A stretch of DNA of 33,374 bases from Anaerolinea thermophila (GCA_020721605.1 DYML01000016.1:1-33374), one strand, 5' to 3'; shown: positions 9,079 through 18,441, counted from the stretch's first letter. Translations and numbers: made by a program. Notes: generated by a model not told the origin, from the letters alone.

Positions 9079-10473
9079 TTGAATATCGAAAAACAATACC
9101 AAGAAGACCATTCTGTAAAACTGATTGTTGATGTAGATCAGGAAAAAATGAATATCTATAAGCGCCGCGCTGCAACAAAGATTTCATCACGCAGTAAAGT
9201 GCCTGGGTTTCGACCGGGCAAAGCTCCGTATGAAATTGTTGTGCGCACAGTCGGCGAAGCCGCTGTCACAGAACAGGCTGTGGATTTGTTGATTGACGCA
9301 GAATACTCCAATATTCTTAAAGATGCGGATATAAATCCGGGCGCTACAGGAACGCTTGAGTCCGTAGAAAGCATTGATCCTCCAAAACTAATATTCCGTG
9401 TACCACTTGCGCCAGAAGTAAACCTCGGTGACTATCACTCAGTTCGTATGCCTTATGAATGGGTGACTCCTGGCGAAAAAGATGTTGAAGACGCACTTGA
9501 AGAATTACGCCAAAGGTATGCCGCCACCGAAAATGTAGATCGCCCAATTGACGTGGGGGATTATGTGCTGGTAGATGTAAAATCTGAAACAACAGAACTC
9601 AACCGCACAGGGTTTGCGACCTTTGTTCGCAGTGAAGACCGTGACACCGAATGGCCCTATAACGGTTTTGCAAAAGAACTAACTGGCTTAAAGGCTGGAG
9701 AAAACAAGACAATTCAACATACCTTCCCTGAAGACTGGGAAGTGGACGCGCTAAAAGGCAAGAGCGTTGAAATTGAAGTTGCCATTAAAACTGTACGAGG
9801 CGTAACTCTGCCTGATCTTGATGACGAACTGGCAAAAATGACGGGCGCAGGCGAAACACTCGAAGCGCTTAAAGAAGCCATCAAAACGGATGTGGAAAAA
9901 CGATCCCAAGATTCTTACGACGACAAATACTTTGTTGATCTTATTGAAAAAGTCAAAGAAGGCGCAACGATTAAATACCATGAACACGCCATCGAGCATG
10001 AAAACGAACATGTTTTATCTGATCTTTCCAACCGCCTTGCCCAACAAAGTATGGACTTGGAAACTTACTTCAAAATTCGTGAAACAACACGCGAAAAATT
10101 TATTGCAGAAGAAGTAGCCCCAGTCTCTAAAAAACGGCTGGAACGCGGTCTTCTGCTAGATGAAATTGTTCGCAAAGAAAAAATACAAATTGACAACGCC
10201 TCGCTTGAGGCTGAATATAACGAGACTCTCATGGGACTTGCTCAACAAGGCATGGACTTCTCAAAAATGCCTGGCGGCAAAAAAGGGCAGAAGCAATTAA
10301 GCGAAGCCATTGCCATGGAATCAGCCAGCCGCGTGATGACTCGCAAAGCGCTGGATATGCTCAAAGCAATTGCAATGGGCGAATACAAGCCTGTTGAAGA
10401 AACACCCATGATTGATGCTGTAAAAACAGAAATAGATTCAGCCGAAAGTGAGCAGGAAACGCCCTCAGAGTAG
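9079..10473 (+). CDS. tig: Trigger factor (ribosome-associated chaperone, peptidyl-prolyl isomerase)
   Basis: 'SKVPGFRPGKAPYEIVVRTVGE' ribosome-binding signature, FKBP-like middle domain, C-terminal helical domain. Likely TTG start at 9079, preceded by GGAGG. Confidence 0.93.
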   Translation: MNIEKQYQEDHSVKLIVDVDQEKMNIYKRRAATKISSRSKVPGFRPGKAPYEIVVRTVGEAAVTEQAVDLLIDAEYSNILKDADINPGATGTLESVESIDPPKLIFRVPLAPEVNLGDYHSVRMPYEWVTPGEKDVEDALEELRQRYAATENVDRPIDVGDYVLVDVKSETTELNRTGFATFVRSEDRDTEWPYNGFAKELTGLKAGENKTIQHTFPEDWEVDALKGKSVEIEVAIKTVRGVTLPDLDDELAKMTGAGETLEALKEAIKTDVEKRSQDSYDDKYFVDLIEKVKEGATIKYHEHAIEHENEHVLSDLSNRLAQQSMDLETYFKIRETTREKFIAEEVAPVSKKRLERGLLLDEIVRKEKIQIDNASLEAEYNETLMGLAQQGMDFSKMPGGKKGQKQLSEAIAMESASRVMTRKALDMLKAIAMGEYKPVEETPMIDAVKTEIDSAESEQETPSE

Positions 10474-10521
10474 TATCTGCACAGGGCGAGGGGGCAGGCG
10501 CAAGGCTTAAGTTTTATTACT

Positions 10522-10567
10522 TGTCATTGCAGGCGCACATTCCAAATGCGTTTGCAATGACATTTTG
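10522..10567 (+). terminator. Hairpin/terminator between tig and clpP
   Basis: Perfect 10-bp outer stem TGTCATTGCA (10522-10531) / TGCAATGACA (10553-10562), then TTTTG. Confidence 0.5.
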
Positions 10568-10632
10568 TATCAAACTTTAATAAAAATCCAATACACCTTG
10601 TGTATCATCGCTTCATCAAAAAGGAGACAAAC

Positions 10633-11241
10633 ATGATTCCAGACTTTAAAAATGTAGTGCCAATGGTTGTTGAAAATACGGGTCGCGGCGAGCGTGCTTA
10701 TGATATTTACTCACTTCTACTAAAAGAACGGATTATCTTTCTTGGCACACCAATTGACGACCAGGTTGCAAATGTAATTGTCGCACAATTACTCTTCCTC
10801 AATCACGAAGACCCCGAAAAAGAAATTCGTATGTACATCAATTCACCTGGCGGGCAAATTTATGCCGGACTTGCCATTTATGACACAATGCAAATTATTA
10901 CAAATCCAATCAGTACGGTGGCAGTTGGCGTGACCGCTTCTTTTGGAACTGTTTTACTGACGGCAGGAACAAAAGGCAGGCGCTACGCCTTGCCGCACGC
11001 CACTGTTCACATGCACCAGCCGTTAGGCGGGGCGCAGGGTCAGGCAACTGATATTGCCATTCAAGCCAAGCAAATTATGAGTTTGAAATCATTGCTAAAT
11101 GGCATTATGTCAAAACATACCGGGCAGCCGCTCGATGTCATTGAGCGTGACCTTGACCGCGATTATTATCTCGATGCGCAACAAGCGGTAGATTACGGTC
11201 TGGTAGATCAGATTATCGAAATGCCCGAAAAAAAGAAATAG
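10633..11241 (+). CDS. clpP: ATP-dependent Clp protease proteolytic subunit
   Basis: '[55 protein letters not shown]', Ser in GVTASFG, His in [17 protein letters not shown], Asp in [18 protein letters not shown]. Start 10633 from AAGGAG. Confidence 0.97.
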   Translation: MIPDFKNVVPMVVENTGRGERAYDIYSLLLKERIIFLGTPIDDQVANVIVAQLLFLNHEDPEKEIRMYINSPGGQIYAGLAIYDTMQIITNPISTVAVGVTASFGTVLLTAGTKGRRYALPHATVHMHQPLGGAQGQATDIAIQAKQIMSLKSLLNGIMSKHTGQPLDVIERDLDRDYYLDAQQAVDYGLVDQIIEMPEKKK

Positions 11242-11257
11242 ACAGGATAAATTAAGC

Positions 11258-11291
11258 AGACCCTGAGACAACCCTCAGGGTCTTGTCTTTA
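11258..11291 (+). terminator. Rho-independent terminator after clpP
   Basis: Perfect 9-bp stem GACCCTGAG (11259-11267) / CTCAGGGTC (11274-11282), then TTGTCTTT. Confidence 0.8.
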
Positions 11292-11328
11292 TACTAAATC
11301 AACTACTAATACAAAGTAAAGCAAAAAT

Positions 11329-12114
11329 ATGATTCCCTCAAATATAAAAGCACTTATTCTGGATATGGATGGCGTTATATGGAAGGCAGATGCGCCAATT
11401 GGAAATCTGCCTCAAATCTTCGCCCGTATTCGCCAGCGCGGACTAAAATTTATTTTTGCCACCAACAACGGCACAAAAACCCCCGAAGACTATCAACAGA
11501 AGTTACAAGACCTGGGCGTGAGTATTGATCCCGCACAAGTTGTTACCTCGGCTTTGGGGCTTGCTTTTATGCTTTCGCAAAAATACCCCAAAGGAACAAA
11601 AATATTTATGATCGGCGGCGATGGTGTACGAATCGCGCTGGAAGAAAAAGGATTTAAAATCTTAAGCGTAGAAAATGCATCCGAGGCACAAGTCTTTGTC
11701 ATGGGCATTGACCGGGAAATCAATTTCCAAAAAATTGCCGAAGCGGCTCTGTTGGTGCGGGCTGGAATCCCATTCTACACAACCAACACAGATCGCACCT
11801 TTCCCACGCCGCGCGGAGAAATTCCAGGGTCGGGCGCTTGGGTTTCGGTCATTGAAACAGCAACGGGCGTATCTCCCATTATTGCCGGCAAACCTTTTCC
11901 GTATTTAATGGAACTCTCTCTCGAAAGACTCGGAACCAAAAGAGAAGAAACCCTCATCGTTGGAGACCGTCTTGAAACCGACATCGCAGCCGGGCAAAGC
12001 GTTGGTTGCCCAACTGCGTTGGTTCTAAGCGGGGTTTCATCCAAAGCGCAAGCAGAAGCCTGGATACCGACACCAACAATCATCGCCGAAAATTTAACCA
12101 CACTGGTTCGATAA
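11329..12114 (+). CDS. HAD-IIA family hydrolase (NagD/PGP-like)
   Basis: 'LILDMDGVIWKADAPI', 'FATNNGTKTPEDYQQKL', 'AGKPFPYLMELSLERLGTKREETLIVGDRLETDIAAGQSVG'. Confidence 0.95.
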   Translation: MIPSNIKALILDMDGVIWKADAPIGNLPQIFARIRQRGLKFIFATNNGTKTPEDYQQKLQDLGVSIDPAQVVTSALGLAFMLSQKYPKGTKIFMIGGDGVRIALEEKGFKILSVENASEAQVFVMGIDREINFQKIAEAALLVRAGIPFYTTNTDRTFPTPRGEIPGSGAWVSVIETATGVSPIIAGKPFPYLMELSLERLGTKREETLIVGDRLETDIAAGQSVGCPTALVLSGVSSKAQAEAWIPTPTIIAENLTTLVR

Positions 12115-12151
12115 ACCCCGATGGGGGAGGGGCTGAAATTTGGAACGCACA

Positions 12152-12196
12152 AATGAGGAATGCAGCAAAAATAAGCAACGGGCTGCACTCCTCATT
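12152..12196. terminator. Hairpin downstream of HAD hydrolase gene
   Basis: 15-bp inverted repeat with one mismatch, AATGAGGAATGCAGC (12152-12166) / GCTGCACTCCTCATT (12182-12196), 15-nt loop; short T run after. Confidence 0.5.
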
Positions 12197-12286
12197 TTCT
12201 CCGGCACTTTTCGTTCACAATAACAAACTGAGTACTGAAAGAAATAGGGGAGGGCTTTTTTTGATTGCATTTTCCAATTTTGAAGT

Positions 12287-12318
12287 ATGCTTTCGATAAG
12301 TATTATTATCGAAAGCAT
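12287..12318. repeat. Perfect 13-6-13 bp palindrome, dif-like site candidate
   Basis: ATGCTTTCGATAA - GTATTA - TTATCGAAAGCAT. Arms end inward in ATAA/TTAT around a 6-bp centre, as in Xer dif sites; lies directly 5' of a tyrosine recombinase gene. Confidence 0.85.
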
Positions 12319-12345
12319 TGACAAGGATAAGAAAATCTATATAAT
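12318..12345 (+). promoter_or_regulatory. Consensus sigma70-type promoter for the recombinase
   Basis: TTGACA (12318-12323), 16-bp spacer, TATAAT (12340-12345). Overlaps the palindrome by one base. Confidence 0.7.
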
Positions 12346-13375
12346 GAGCGGTATGACCGATGTGCCACATCCATCCCCGACTATTTCTGAAGTGATAACC
12401 AGTTATTTGCGCATGGTGGAGCGCGCACGCAGCAAACACACCATGCTTGCGTATAAAACCGCTTTACATGTTTTTAGTAACCTTTTAGAAAAAAAATCCC
12501 TCCACCCTAATTTCACCCCCATTGAAAAATTAACCGAGGATTCCTTTGCGAAATTTGTAGACTATCTCAACATCTACTCCACTGCCACCGAACAATTATA
12601 TTTGCAAGCGATCAAAGGCTTTTACTTGTACGCTGATTCGGAAAAACTAATTGATATAAATCAGTCTCGCTTAATTGTGCTGATACGACAACGCTCACGC
12701 CGCGCAGGAACCCGTCTGCCGCAGTTCCCTGTTAATGATATTGAGACGCTTTTGGAAAGTATGCAAGACGTTAGCAGCCTAAAAACTTCAATTTCCAGCG
12801 AAGATGAGGCATTCAATAATAATCTACGCGCATATCGCGATCGTGCCTTTATCATCACCCTGGCAGACACGGGATTCCGCGTTCATGAAGCCTGTAATCT
12901 TCGGCGCGGCGATATTGACTGGAACGAAGGACGGGCGGTCATTATTGGCAAAGGGAATAAGCAGGCTGTCGTTCGTTTTACTGCGCGTTCTTTGCAAGCC
13001 ATAAAAGAATATTTAGCGCAACGCGCCATATTGGATGGAAGTTCGGGAAAGCAACTCAGTTCACTGCCTCTTTTTGCCCGTCACGATAAAGGCGCTGGCA
13101 AAAAGATAAAACCAATGACCCCCACCACCGGGCGTAATATTATTAAAGAGCGTGTGAGACAATTTTTAGGAGACGAAAAAATTGGGAACATTACCCCTCA
13201 CTCCTTCCGACACTATTTTGTCACGTCAGTTTTACGCGGCACGGGGAATTTGCGTATTGCGCAAGAACTTGCGCGGCATAAGAATATTCAGGTGACACAA
13301 AGATACACGCATCTTTCAGATGATGAGTTGGACAAGGCGTACTATGAAGTGTTTGAAAAAAAATCAAAACATTAA
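12344..13375 (+). CDS. Tyrosine recombinase (Xer/phage-integrase family)
   Basis: SAM-like N-terminal core-binding domain; catalytic 'TDTGFRVHEACNLRRGDID', 'HSFRHYFVTSVLRGTGNLRIAQELARHKNIQVTQRYTHL' (R, HxxR, H, Y present). Start could be 12344 or 12353. Confidence 0.93.
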   Translation: MSGMTDVPHPSPTISEVITSYLRMVERARSKHTMLAYKTALHVFSNLLEKKSLHPNFTPIEKLTEDSFAKFVDYLNIYSTATEQLYLQAIKGFYLYADSEKLIDINQSRLIVLIRQRSRRAGTRLPQFPVNDIETLLESMQDVSSLKTSISSEDEAFNNNLRAYRDRAFIITLADTGFRVHEACNLRRGDIDWNEGRAVIIGKGNKQAVVRFTARSLQAIKEYLAQRAILDGSSGKQLSSLPLFARHDKGAGKKIKPMTPTTGRNIIKERVRQFLGDEKIGNITPHSFRHYFVTSVLRGTGNLRIAQELARHKNIQVTQRYTHLSDDELDKAYYEVFEKKSKH

Positions 13376-14190
13376 ATAGGTTCACAACGGCTTTCAATGT
13401 AATTTGCATACGCCCGCATCAACTTTTTCGTCCAGTCCCCCACTTGCCCCTGCCCTACCGGGTTTTGGCTAATAGAAATAATTGGCACAATACCGCGCGA
13501 ACTGGATGTAAGAAATGACTCGTCAAATCTCTGGCTGAGAACTGGTGCGCGGTATTCGATGGACATCCCCTGCCCTCGCGCCAGGCGCAAGACAACACGG
13601 CGTGTAACCCCAAGTAAAATTCCACTGCGGGCGGTAATGAGTGTACGCTCTTTGATTGCATAAAAATTAGAAGTCATGCCCTCCAAAATTTTTCCGTGGT
13701 GTGTTAATAAAACTTCAAAAATAGCCCCTTGCACTAATTTTCTTTGCTCCACGCTCTTGGTGATAAAATCTGTACCTTTTACGCGTGGAGCGCCGCGCGC
13801 AATATTGGCGCTAATGACCTGCACCCCATCTCGATAAACTGCTTCTGGCAGTGGGCTAAAAGGTTGAATACCGATATATATCGCTCCATCGTGTTTGGTT
13901 AGAATTAAGCGAACACGCGATTCATCTGGCAGGTTTATCTTTACGAGGCTGGCAACTTGAGCTCTTAGCGCCGCCTCATTTACTGCGGGGTTCAGCCCTA
14001 TCTCTGCTGCGGGATGGTACAGCCTGCGTAAATGCGCCGATAGACCTAAAACTTTTGTTCCGCCTGCAAGCGTGCTAAAAGTTGTGTAAAACCCGTAGGG
14101 CAGTCCGCGTGTCATTTCATCAAGTGTGCCTGCCTGTGTGGAGAACGGCACAATGCTCAGGCGAGTAATTTTATAGGCAATTATGCTCAT
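13372..14190 (-). CDS. Class IV PLP aminotransferase (branched-chain aminotransferase / aminodeoxychorismate lyase-like)
   Basis: 'TDFITKSVEQRKLVQGA' (candidate PLP Lys), 'GKILEGMTSNFYAIKERTLITARSGILLGVTRRVVLRLA'. Exact start uncertain. Confidence 0.88.
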   Translation of the reverse strand: MSIIAYKITRLSIVPFSTQAGTLDEMTRGLPYGFYTTFSTLAGGTKVLGLSAHLRRLYHPAAEIGLNPAVNEAALRAQVASLVKINLPDESRVRLILTKHDGAIYIGIQPFSPLPEAVYRDGVQVISANIARGAPRVKGTDFITKSVEQRKLVQGAIFEVLLTHHGKILEGMTSNFYAIKERTLITARSGILLGVTRRVVLRLARGQGMSIEYRAPVLSQRFDESFLTSSSRGIVPIISISQNPVGQGQVGDWTKKLMRAYANYIESRCEPI

Positions 14191-14275
14191 GCGCCAATTC
14201 TAGCGTATTTTCAGGCGTCTGTTTGCGCTTTTGGTAGAAAAATAAAGATTGGGAAGAGATATAATTCGTGAGCCT

Positions 14276-16699
14276 ATGGACAAAAAGCCAAGTTATCAGC
14301 AAGCAACTCAAGCCACTGCAAAAGATTTACAAACTGTCGCGCGGAAAATTTCAGTCCAGCAACTATCTCGCCTTTCCCTGCCCGAAGTAGATGCCGTTGT
14401 TGAAATGATCTCCAGGGTTATTCCTGCGGGAAATGTGCCAGGGATGATTTTGAGCGGGCTGGCGCGCCTGCCAGGGCGCCGCATTCCCGCCGCAAAAATG
14501 CAGCAAGATGTAAACGCTTTGTTTAGCGGGGTTGAACAAATTTTAGATAAAGCCGTCTACGGGGCAATCTTTGCTGGTCCCGCCGCTATTATTTGGGGGT
14601 ATCAAAATCTGCTTAAATTGGCGGGCAAAGACCCCGAAACCGCATTCCCAGAAGGCGTATGGCAATTTTATGCTGGGTACGCGCTACGCGAAGACACAGC
14701 CCGCCACACCAACGAAACAGACGGATTCGACACGCTGCTTGACGAACACCATATTTACCTCAGCCCCAGCGACCGCCTCACCGCCTGGCTGATGGCGGCG
14801 GTTACGTGTCTGCATCAATACAGCGCTCTGCTTGAAAATGAATGGCGTGAACGAGTATCTATTTCTCTCATGGAAGAAACAAGCATTCCCCGCGCCAAAC
14901 TGCTGCACCGTGACTGGCAAACTCGCCTCCCCTATCGCCGCGAAGCAGACGCGCCCGAACTGAATTACCCTGCCTATCGGCGTTATAAATTTGATCAATT
15001 TCTAAAAAACGACTTAAATTCTTTGTCGGCTTCTGAACGCCAAAAATGGCTGGAAAAAATGGATTTATTGACGACCCGCGACCTTGCCGCGTATCAGCAT
15101 CAAATGTCTGTTTTGGCTTATCTGGAGCCTGGCTTGTACGGTGAAACCCGCATCCCATTTAATGTGACCGAAACACAAATTGGAATCATCCACCGTCACA
15201 GTTATTATCTCATTCCAATTTGCGAGCCAGGGTCAAACAAACCACTGGACGTACTGACAGCCCGCGCCCAACTTGCAACTTTGTTTCGATCTTCGGCTTC
15301 GTCGCCGACACAATTGGCGGCTTTGGCGCAGGTTCAGCGCTCTGCCCTGCCAGACTTGCGCAACAGGCTCACCCCCATGCTGGTAAATGACTTGGATAAT
15401 TTGCGTTTTGCGCCCATCTTAATTTCAACTGATATTCGCTCGCGGGCGCTGCCACTTTCTGAACTGCGGCAGGCAGAGCGCGGCATTGGCTCACACGCAC
15501 TGACCATCTTCGACACCGGCGAAAGCATTGTTTTTGATCAGTCGCACATTTTTTTTGATGGAGCCTGGGGAACGGCTCTTTCTGAAATTATGACCAACGA
15601 AGCCCTATCTTGGGCGCGTTATTTAAGTATGCTCCCCGCCCCTGTTTTAAGTGATAGCCGCATTTACACCTCACTCACGCTTCAGATGCAAAAAACAGAC
15701 CTGGACTTAATTCAAAAAGCGCCGCGCGTTTCAGTGGAAGCCTGCGCAGAAAATGAAAATATACGACTTAAAGACTGCCTCAGCCTGCGCCGACAGTTCA
15801 AACAGCGAAACGACCTGCTGCAACTCACCATCAACGATCTGTTAATTTTGTACCGCGCCATTCATGCCGTAACTTACAAGCCTTCTCAAAAACTACTTGC
15901 CGAAATAAAACACCTCGCCGCCGCCGAACCAGAAATTGCGGCGGCTCTTCGCCAAATGTTGGAAGAAGCAAGCCGCACCAATCCTGCCATTCTCATCCCC
16001 ATGGATGCCAGCCTCAAAATTCCGCGCGAGCGCATTTACCCGCTCAACATGGAAGTGCCGCTCATTGAGTTAAATTTGCTCAACCTACACGCGCAAACCA
16101 TGAAACTGCTCGCCGCCTACGAAGATTCCACAGAAGACCTGGGCGCCATGTATGCCAGTTTTGATCAATCACAACGCTTGTATCTTGCCTCGCTGGCGGG
16201 GTTTGGCGCAATCCTAACTCGCGCAAAAGAAATTGCCATTCAGGGTGAAAGCGCCAGCGTCGGCGCCATTAAACTACTTGCGCACCTGCCGCTTTCACTT
16301 CAACGCATCTTAGATAAAATCCCTGAGCGATTTGAACTGCTCAACAACATCCTCAAAGGACGTGAGGTATTTTCCAATGTCGGCGCAGTGGCAGAAACCA
16401 GCACATTAACGCGCTTCATCACCGCCAAAGACGATAACACCCAAAAACAACTTGCCTGGGGTGTAATGACTGACGCAAATGGCGTTATGCGTATTTCCCT
16501 GCGCGACTTCCGCCCACATGTAGCAAGCCTGGTTTCCATTGGGCGCAGAGACCTGGCAAATGGAATCACCCAAGACTATCTAAATGCCTATGCCGAAGGC
16601 TTCAACACCTTCGTATCTGACCTATCTAAAATTACACGCGCCAGCAGCAGAAAAACACTACCCTCTGCCAACGCCAAACAACGGAATACACGAAAATGA
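14276..16699 (+). CDS. Putative divergent choline/carnitine O-acyltransferase-like protein
   Basis: Segment 'IGIIHRHSYYLIPICEPGSNKPLDVLTARAQLATLF...DNLRFAPILISTD' followed by 'GSHALTIFDTGESIVFDQSHIFFDGAWGTALSE' (HxxxDG) and C-terminal 'AETSTLTRF...WGVMTDANGVMRISL' follow the motif order of the carnitine acyltransferase family; remainder unrecognised. Confidence 0.5.
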   Translation: MDKKPSYQQATQATAKDLQTVARKISVQQLSRLSLPEVDAVVEMISRVIPAGNVPGMILSGLARLPGRRIPAAKMQQDVNALFSGVEQILDKAVYGAIFAGPAAIIWGYQNLLKLAGKDPETAFPEGVWQFYAGYALREDTARHTNETDGFDTLLDEHHIYLSPSDRLTAWLMAAVTCLHQYSALLENEWRERVSISLMEETSIPRAKLLHRDWQTRLPYRREADAPELNYPAYRRYKFDQFLKNDLNSLSASERQKWLEKMDLLTTRDLAAYQHQMSVLAYLEPGLYGETRIPFNVTETQIGIIHRHSYYLIPICEPGSNKPLDVLTARAQLATLFRSSASSPTQLAALAQVQRSALPDLRNRLTPMLVNDLDNLRFAPILISTDIRSRALPLSELRQAERGIGSHALTIFDTGESIVFDQSHIFFDGAWGTALSEIMTNEALSWARYLSMLPAPVLSDSRIYTSLTLQMQKTDLDLIQKAPRVSVEACAENENIRLKDCLSLRRQFKQRNDLLQLTINDLLILYRAIHAVTYKPSQKLLAEIKHLAAAEPEIAAALRQMLEEASRTNPAILIPMDASLKIPRERIYPLNMEVPLIELNLLNLHAQTMKLLAAYEDSTEDLGAMYASFDQSQRLYLASLAGFGAILTRAKEIAIQGESASVGAIKLLAHLPLSLQRILDKIPERFELLNNILKGREVFSNVGAVAETSTLTRFITAKDDNTQKQLAWGVMTDANGVMRISLRDFRPHVASLVSIGRRDLANGITQDYLNAYAEGFNTFVSDLSKITRASSRKTLPSANAKQRNTRK

Positions 16700-18441
16700 A
16701 AGACCCTATGATCGGACAACAACTTGCAAACTTTCGCGTGGAACGCCTGCTTGGACAGGGCGGCATGGCTACCGTCTACTACGGGCGAGACGTAAGCCTT
16801 CAACGCGCCGTCGCCATTAAGGTAATTGATAAACGCTACAGAAGCGACCCAGCCTACACCACGCGCTTCCTTAATGAAGCGCGGATGATGGCAAAATGGC
16901 GGCACGAAAACCTGATTCAAATTTATTATGCGGGCGAACAGCAAGGCTACTCCTACTATGTTATGGAGTATATAGATGGCGAAGACCTTTCAATGGTCAT
17001 GGCAGCCTACGCTGAAGAAAACGCGCTAATGCCCAATAAAGATGTCTTACGAATTGGCAACGCAATTGCCCGCGCGTTAGATTACGCTCACGCACAAGGC
17101 ATCATTCACCGCGACGTAAAACCTTCCAACGTGATGATTGCCAAAGACGGGCGCGTACTGCTGGGAGATTTTGGCATGGCGCTTGAAGTTAGCGACGGTT
17201 CAATGGGCAATATTTTTGGCACACCGCACTACATTTCACCCGAACAAGCCAAACGCTCAGCAGATGCTGTGCCGCAATCGGACTTATATTCGCTGGGGAT
17301 TATTCTCTACGAAGCCCTCAGCGGCGCAGTGCCTTTCGACGACTCATCCCCCGCCAGCATTGCACTCTTGCACATTACTCAAGCCCCGCCGCGCCCACGC
17401 AGCATCAACCCCCAAATCAGTGCGGCAGTTGAAACCGTCATTCTCAAGGCGTTAGATAAAAAACCGCAAAACCGCTACCAATCGGGCGCGCAATTAATGT
17501 CGGCATTGCAAGAGGCATTCAAAGCCTCGGCGCCTAAAATGTCGTTGCCGCCCTTGCCAGTTGGCGCGCCAACCATTGTTCAGGGCAAACAACCCGCCGA
17601 CCCAATGCCAACGCGCCTTGTAACCGATAAAAAAGAGAACCTAAAACCAGCGCCCGCTAAAAATAAAAAAAACAAATGGGTGATCATTCTGCTCCTGCTG
17701 CTGCTCTTGCTGGGGACTGGAGGATGGTTCTGCGCGAAGAGCGGACTCTTCCCAATGGCAGTTGCCGCCGCCCCAACTTTCTCCCCCTCCCCCACCGAAT
17801 CTGCGCTTCAACCTGTTCAACCGACCCAGACATTAATTCCCCCGTCTGCCACCTCAACTGCAAATCCGCCCACCTTTACAGCAACGGCTGCCGCAACTAG
17901 AACCGCAACTGCAACCATCACTGCAACTGCAACTGCAACTGCAACGACTCAACCATCTGCTACTGCAACGATACAGCCGCCCAAGCCCAACCCCACCACA
18001 GAAATGATCGGCGTGCCAACCGTCAAATATCCAAATGGAAACAATCTGACCCTATTTTGGAATGAAACCAGTTTTGTCATGCTTAACCGCTCGCGCGCAT
18101 CACGCAGTTTGTCCGGTTTTACTTTTGAACGCCTCGATCTAAACGACCAGCCAGCCGAAACCCTGCCAGGCTTTCGGCTGGAAAATCATCGTTTTAAATA
18201 TATTCCGGGCAAAAATTGCATCAGCGTTAAATCTTATAAAGATCAAACCCCGCCCTACCTGGACCCGATGGATTGCGCGGGCAGTTATTCGAGTATTATT
18301 CAGCCCGATAAAATAGTAGAACCTGAAATATTCTTTTGGGATATTAAGGAAGGCTCAACCCAATTTCGCGTATTATGGGTTGGAGAAGAAATTGCCCGCT
18401 GTGAAATTGGCGCGGGCGCCTGTGAAATATACATCCCATAA
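16696..18441 (+). CDS. Transmembrane Ser/Thr protein kinase (PknB-like) with extracytoplasmic C-terminal domain
   Basis: GQGGMATVY, HRDVKPSNVMI, LGDFGMAL, GTPHYISPEQ; single TM 'WVIILLLLLLLLGTGGWF'; Thr/Ala/Pro-rich linker; Cys-containing C-terminal domain. Confidence 0.95.
   Translation: MKDPMIGQQLANFRVERLLGQGGMATVYYGRDVSLQRAVAIKVIDKRYRSDPAYTTRFLNEARMMAKWRHENLIQIYYAGEQQGYSYYVMEYIDGEDLSMVMAAYAEENALMPNKDVLRIGNAIARALDYAHAQGIIHRDVKPSNVMIAKDGRVLLGDFGMALEVSDGSMGNIFGTPHYISPEQAKRSADAVPQSDLYSLGIILYEALSGAVPFDDSSPASIALLHITQAPPRPRSINPQISAAVETVILKALDKKPQNRYQSGAQLMSALQEAFKASAPKMSLPPLPVGAPTIVQGKQPADPMPTRLVTDKKENLKPAPAKNKKNKWVIILLLLLLLLGTGGWFCAKSGLFPMAVAAAPTFSPSPTESALQPVQPTQTLIPPSATSTANPPTFTATAAATRTATATITATATATATTQPSATATIQPPKPNPTTEMIGVPTVKYPNGNNLTLFWNETSFVMLNRSRASRSLSGFTFERLDLNDQPAETLPGFRLENHRFKYIPGKNCISVKSYKDQTPPYLDPMDCAGSYSSIIQPDKIVEPEIFFWDIKEGSTQFRVLWVGEEIARCEIGAGACEIYIP
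17920..17945 (+). repeat. ACTGCA hexanucleotide microsatellite in Ser/Thr kinase linker
   Basis: ACTGCAACTGCAACTGCAACTGCAAC read directly; encodes Thr-Ala dipeptides. Confidence 0.8.

Noticed and set aside
10522-10562. Dispersed REP/MITE-like element (TGTCATTGCA...TGCAATGACA)
   Set aside because: Only one copy noticed in this window; it is explained adequately as a terminator-like hairpin, though a genome-wide search could change that.
12287-13375. Prophage or ICE inserted at the tyrosine recombinase
   Set aside because: Flanking genes are ordinary HAD hydrolase and aminotransferase; no phage structural, relaxase or att-duplication evidence in the window.
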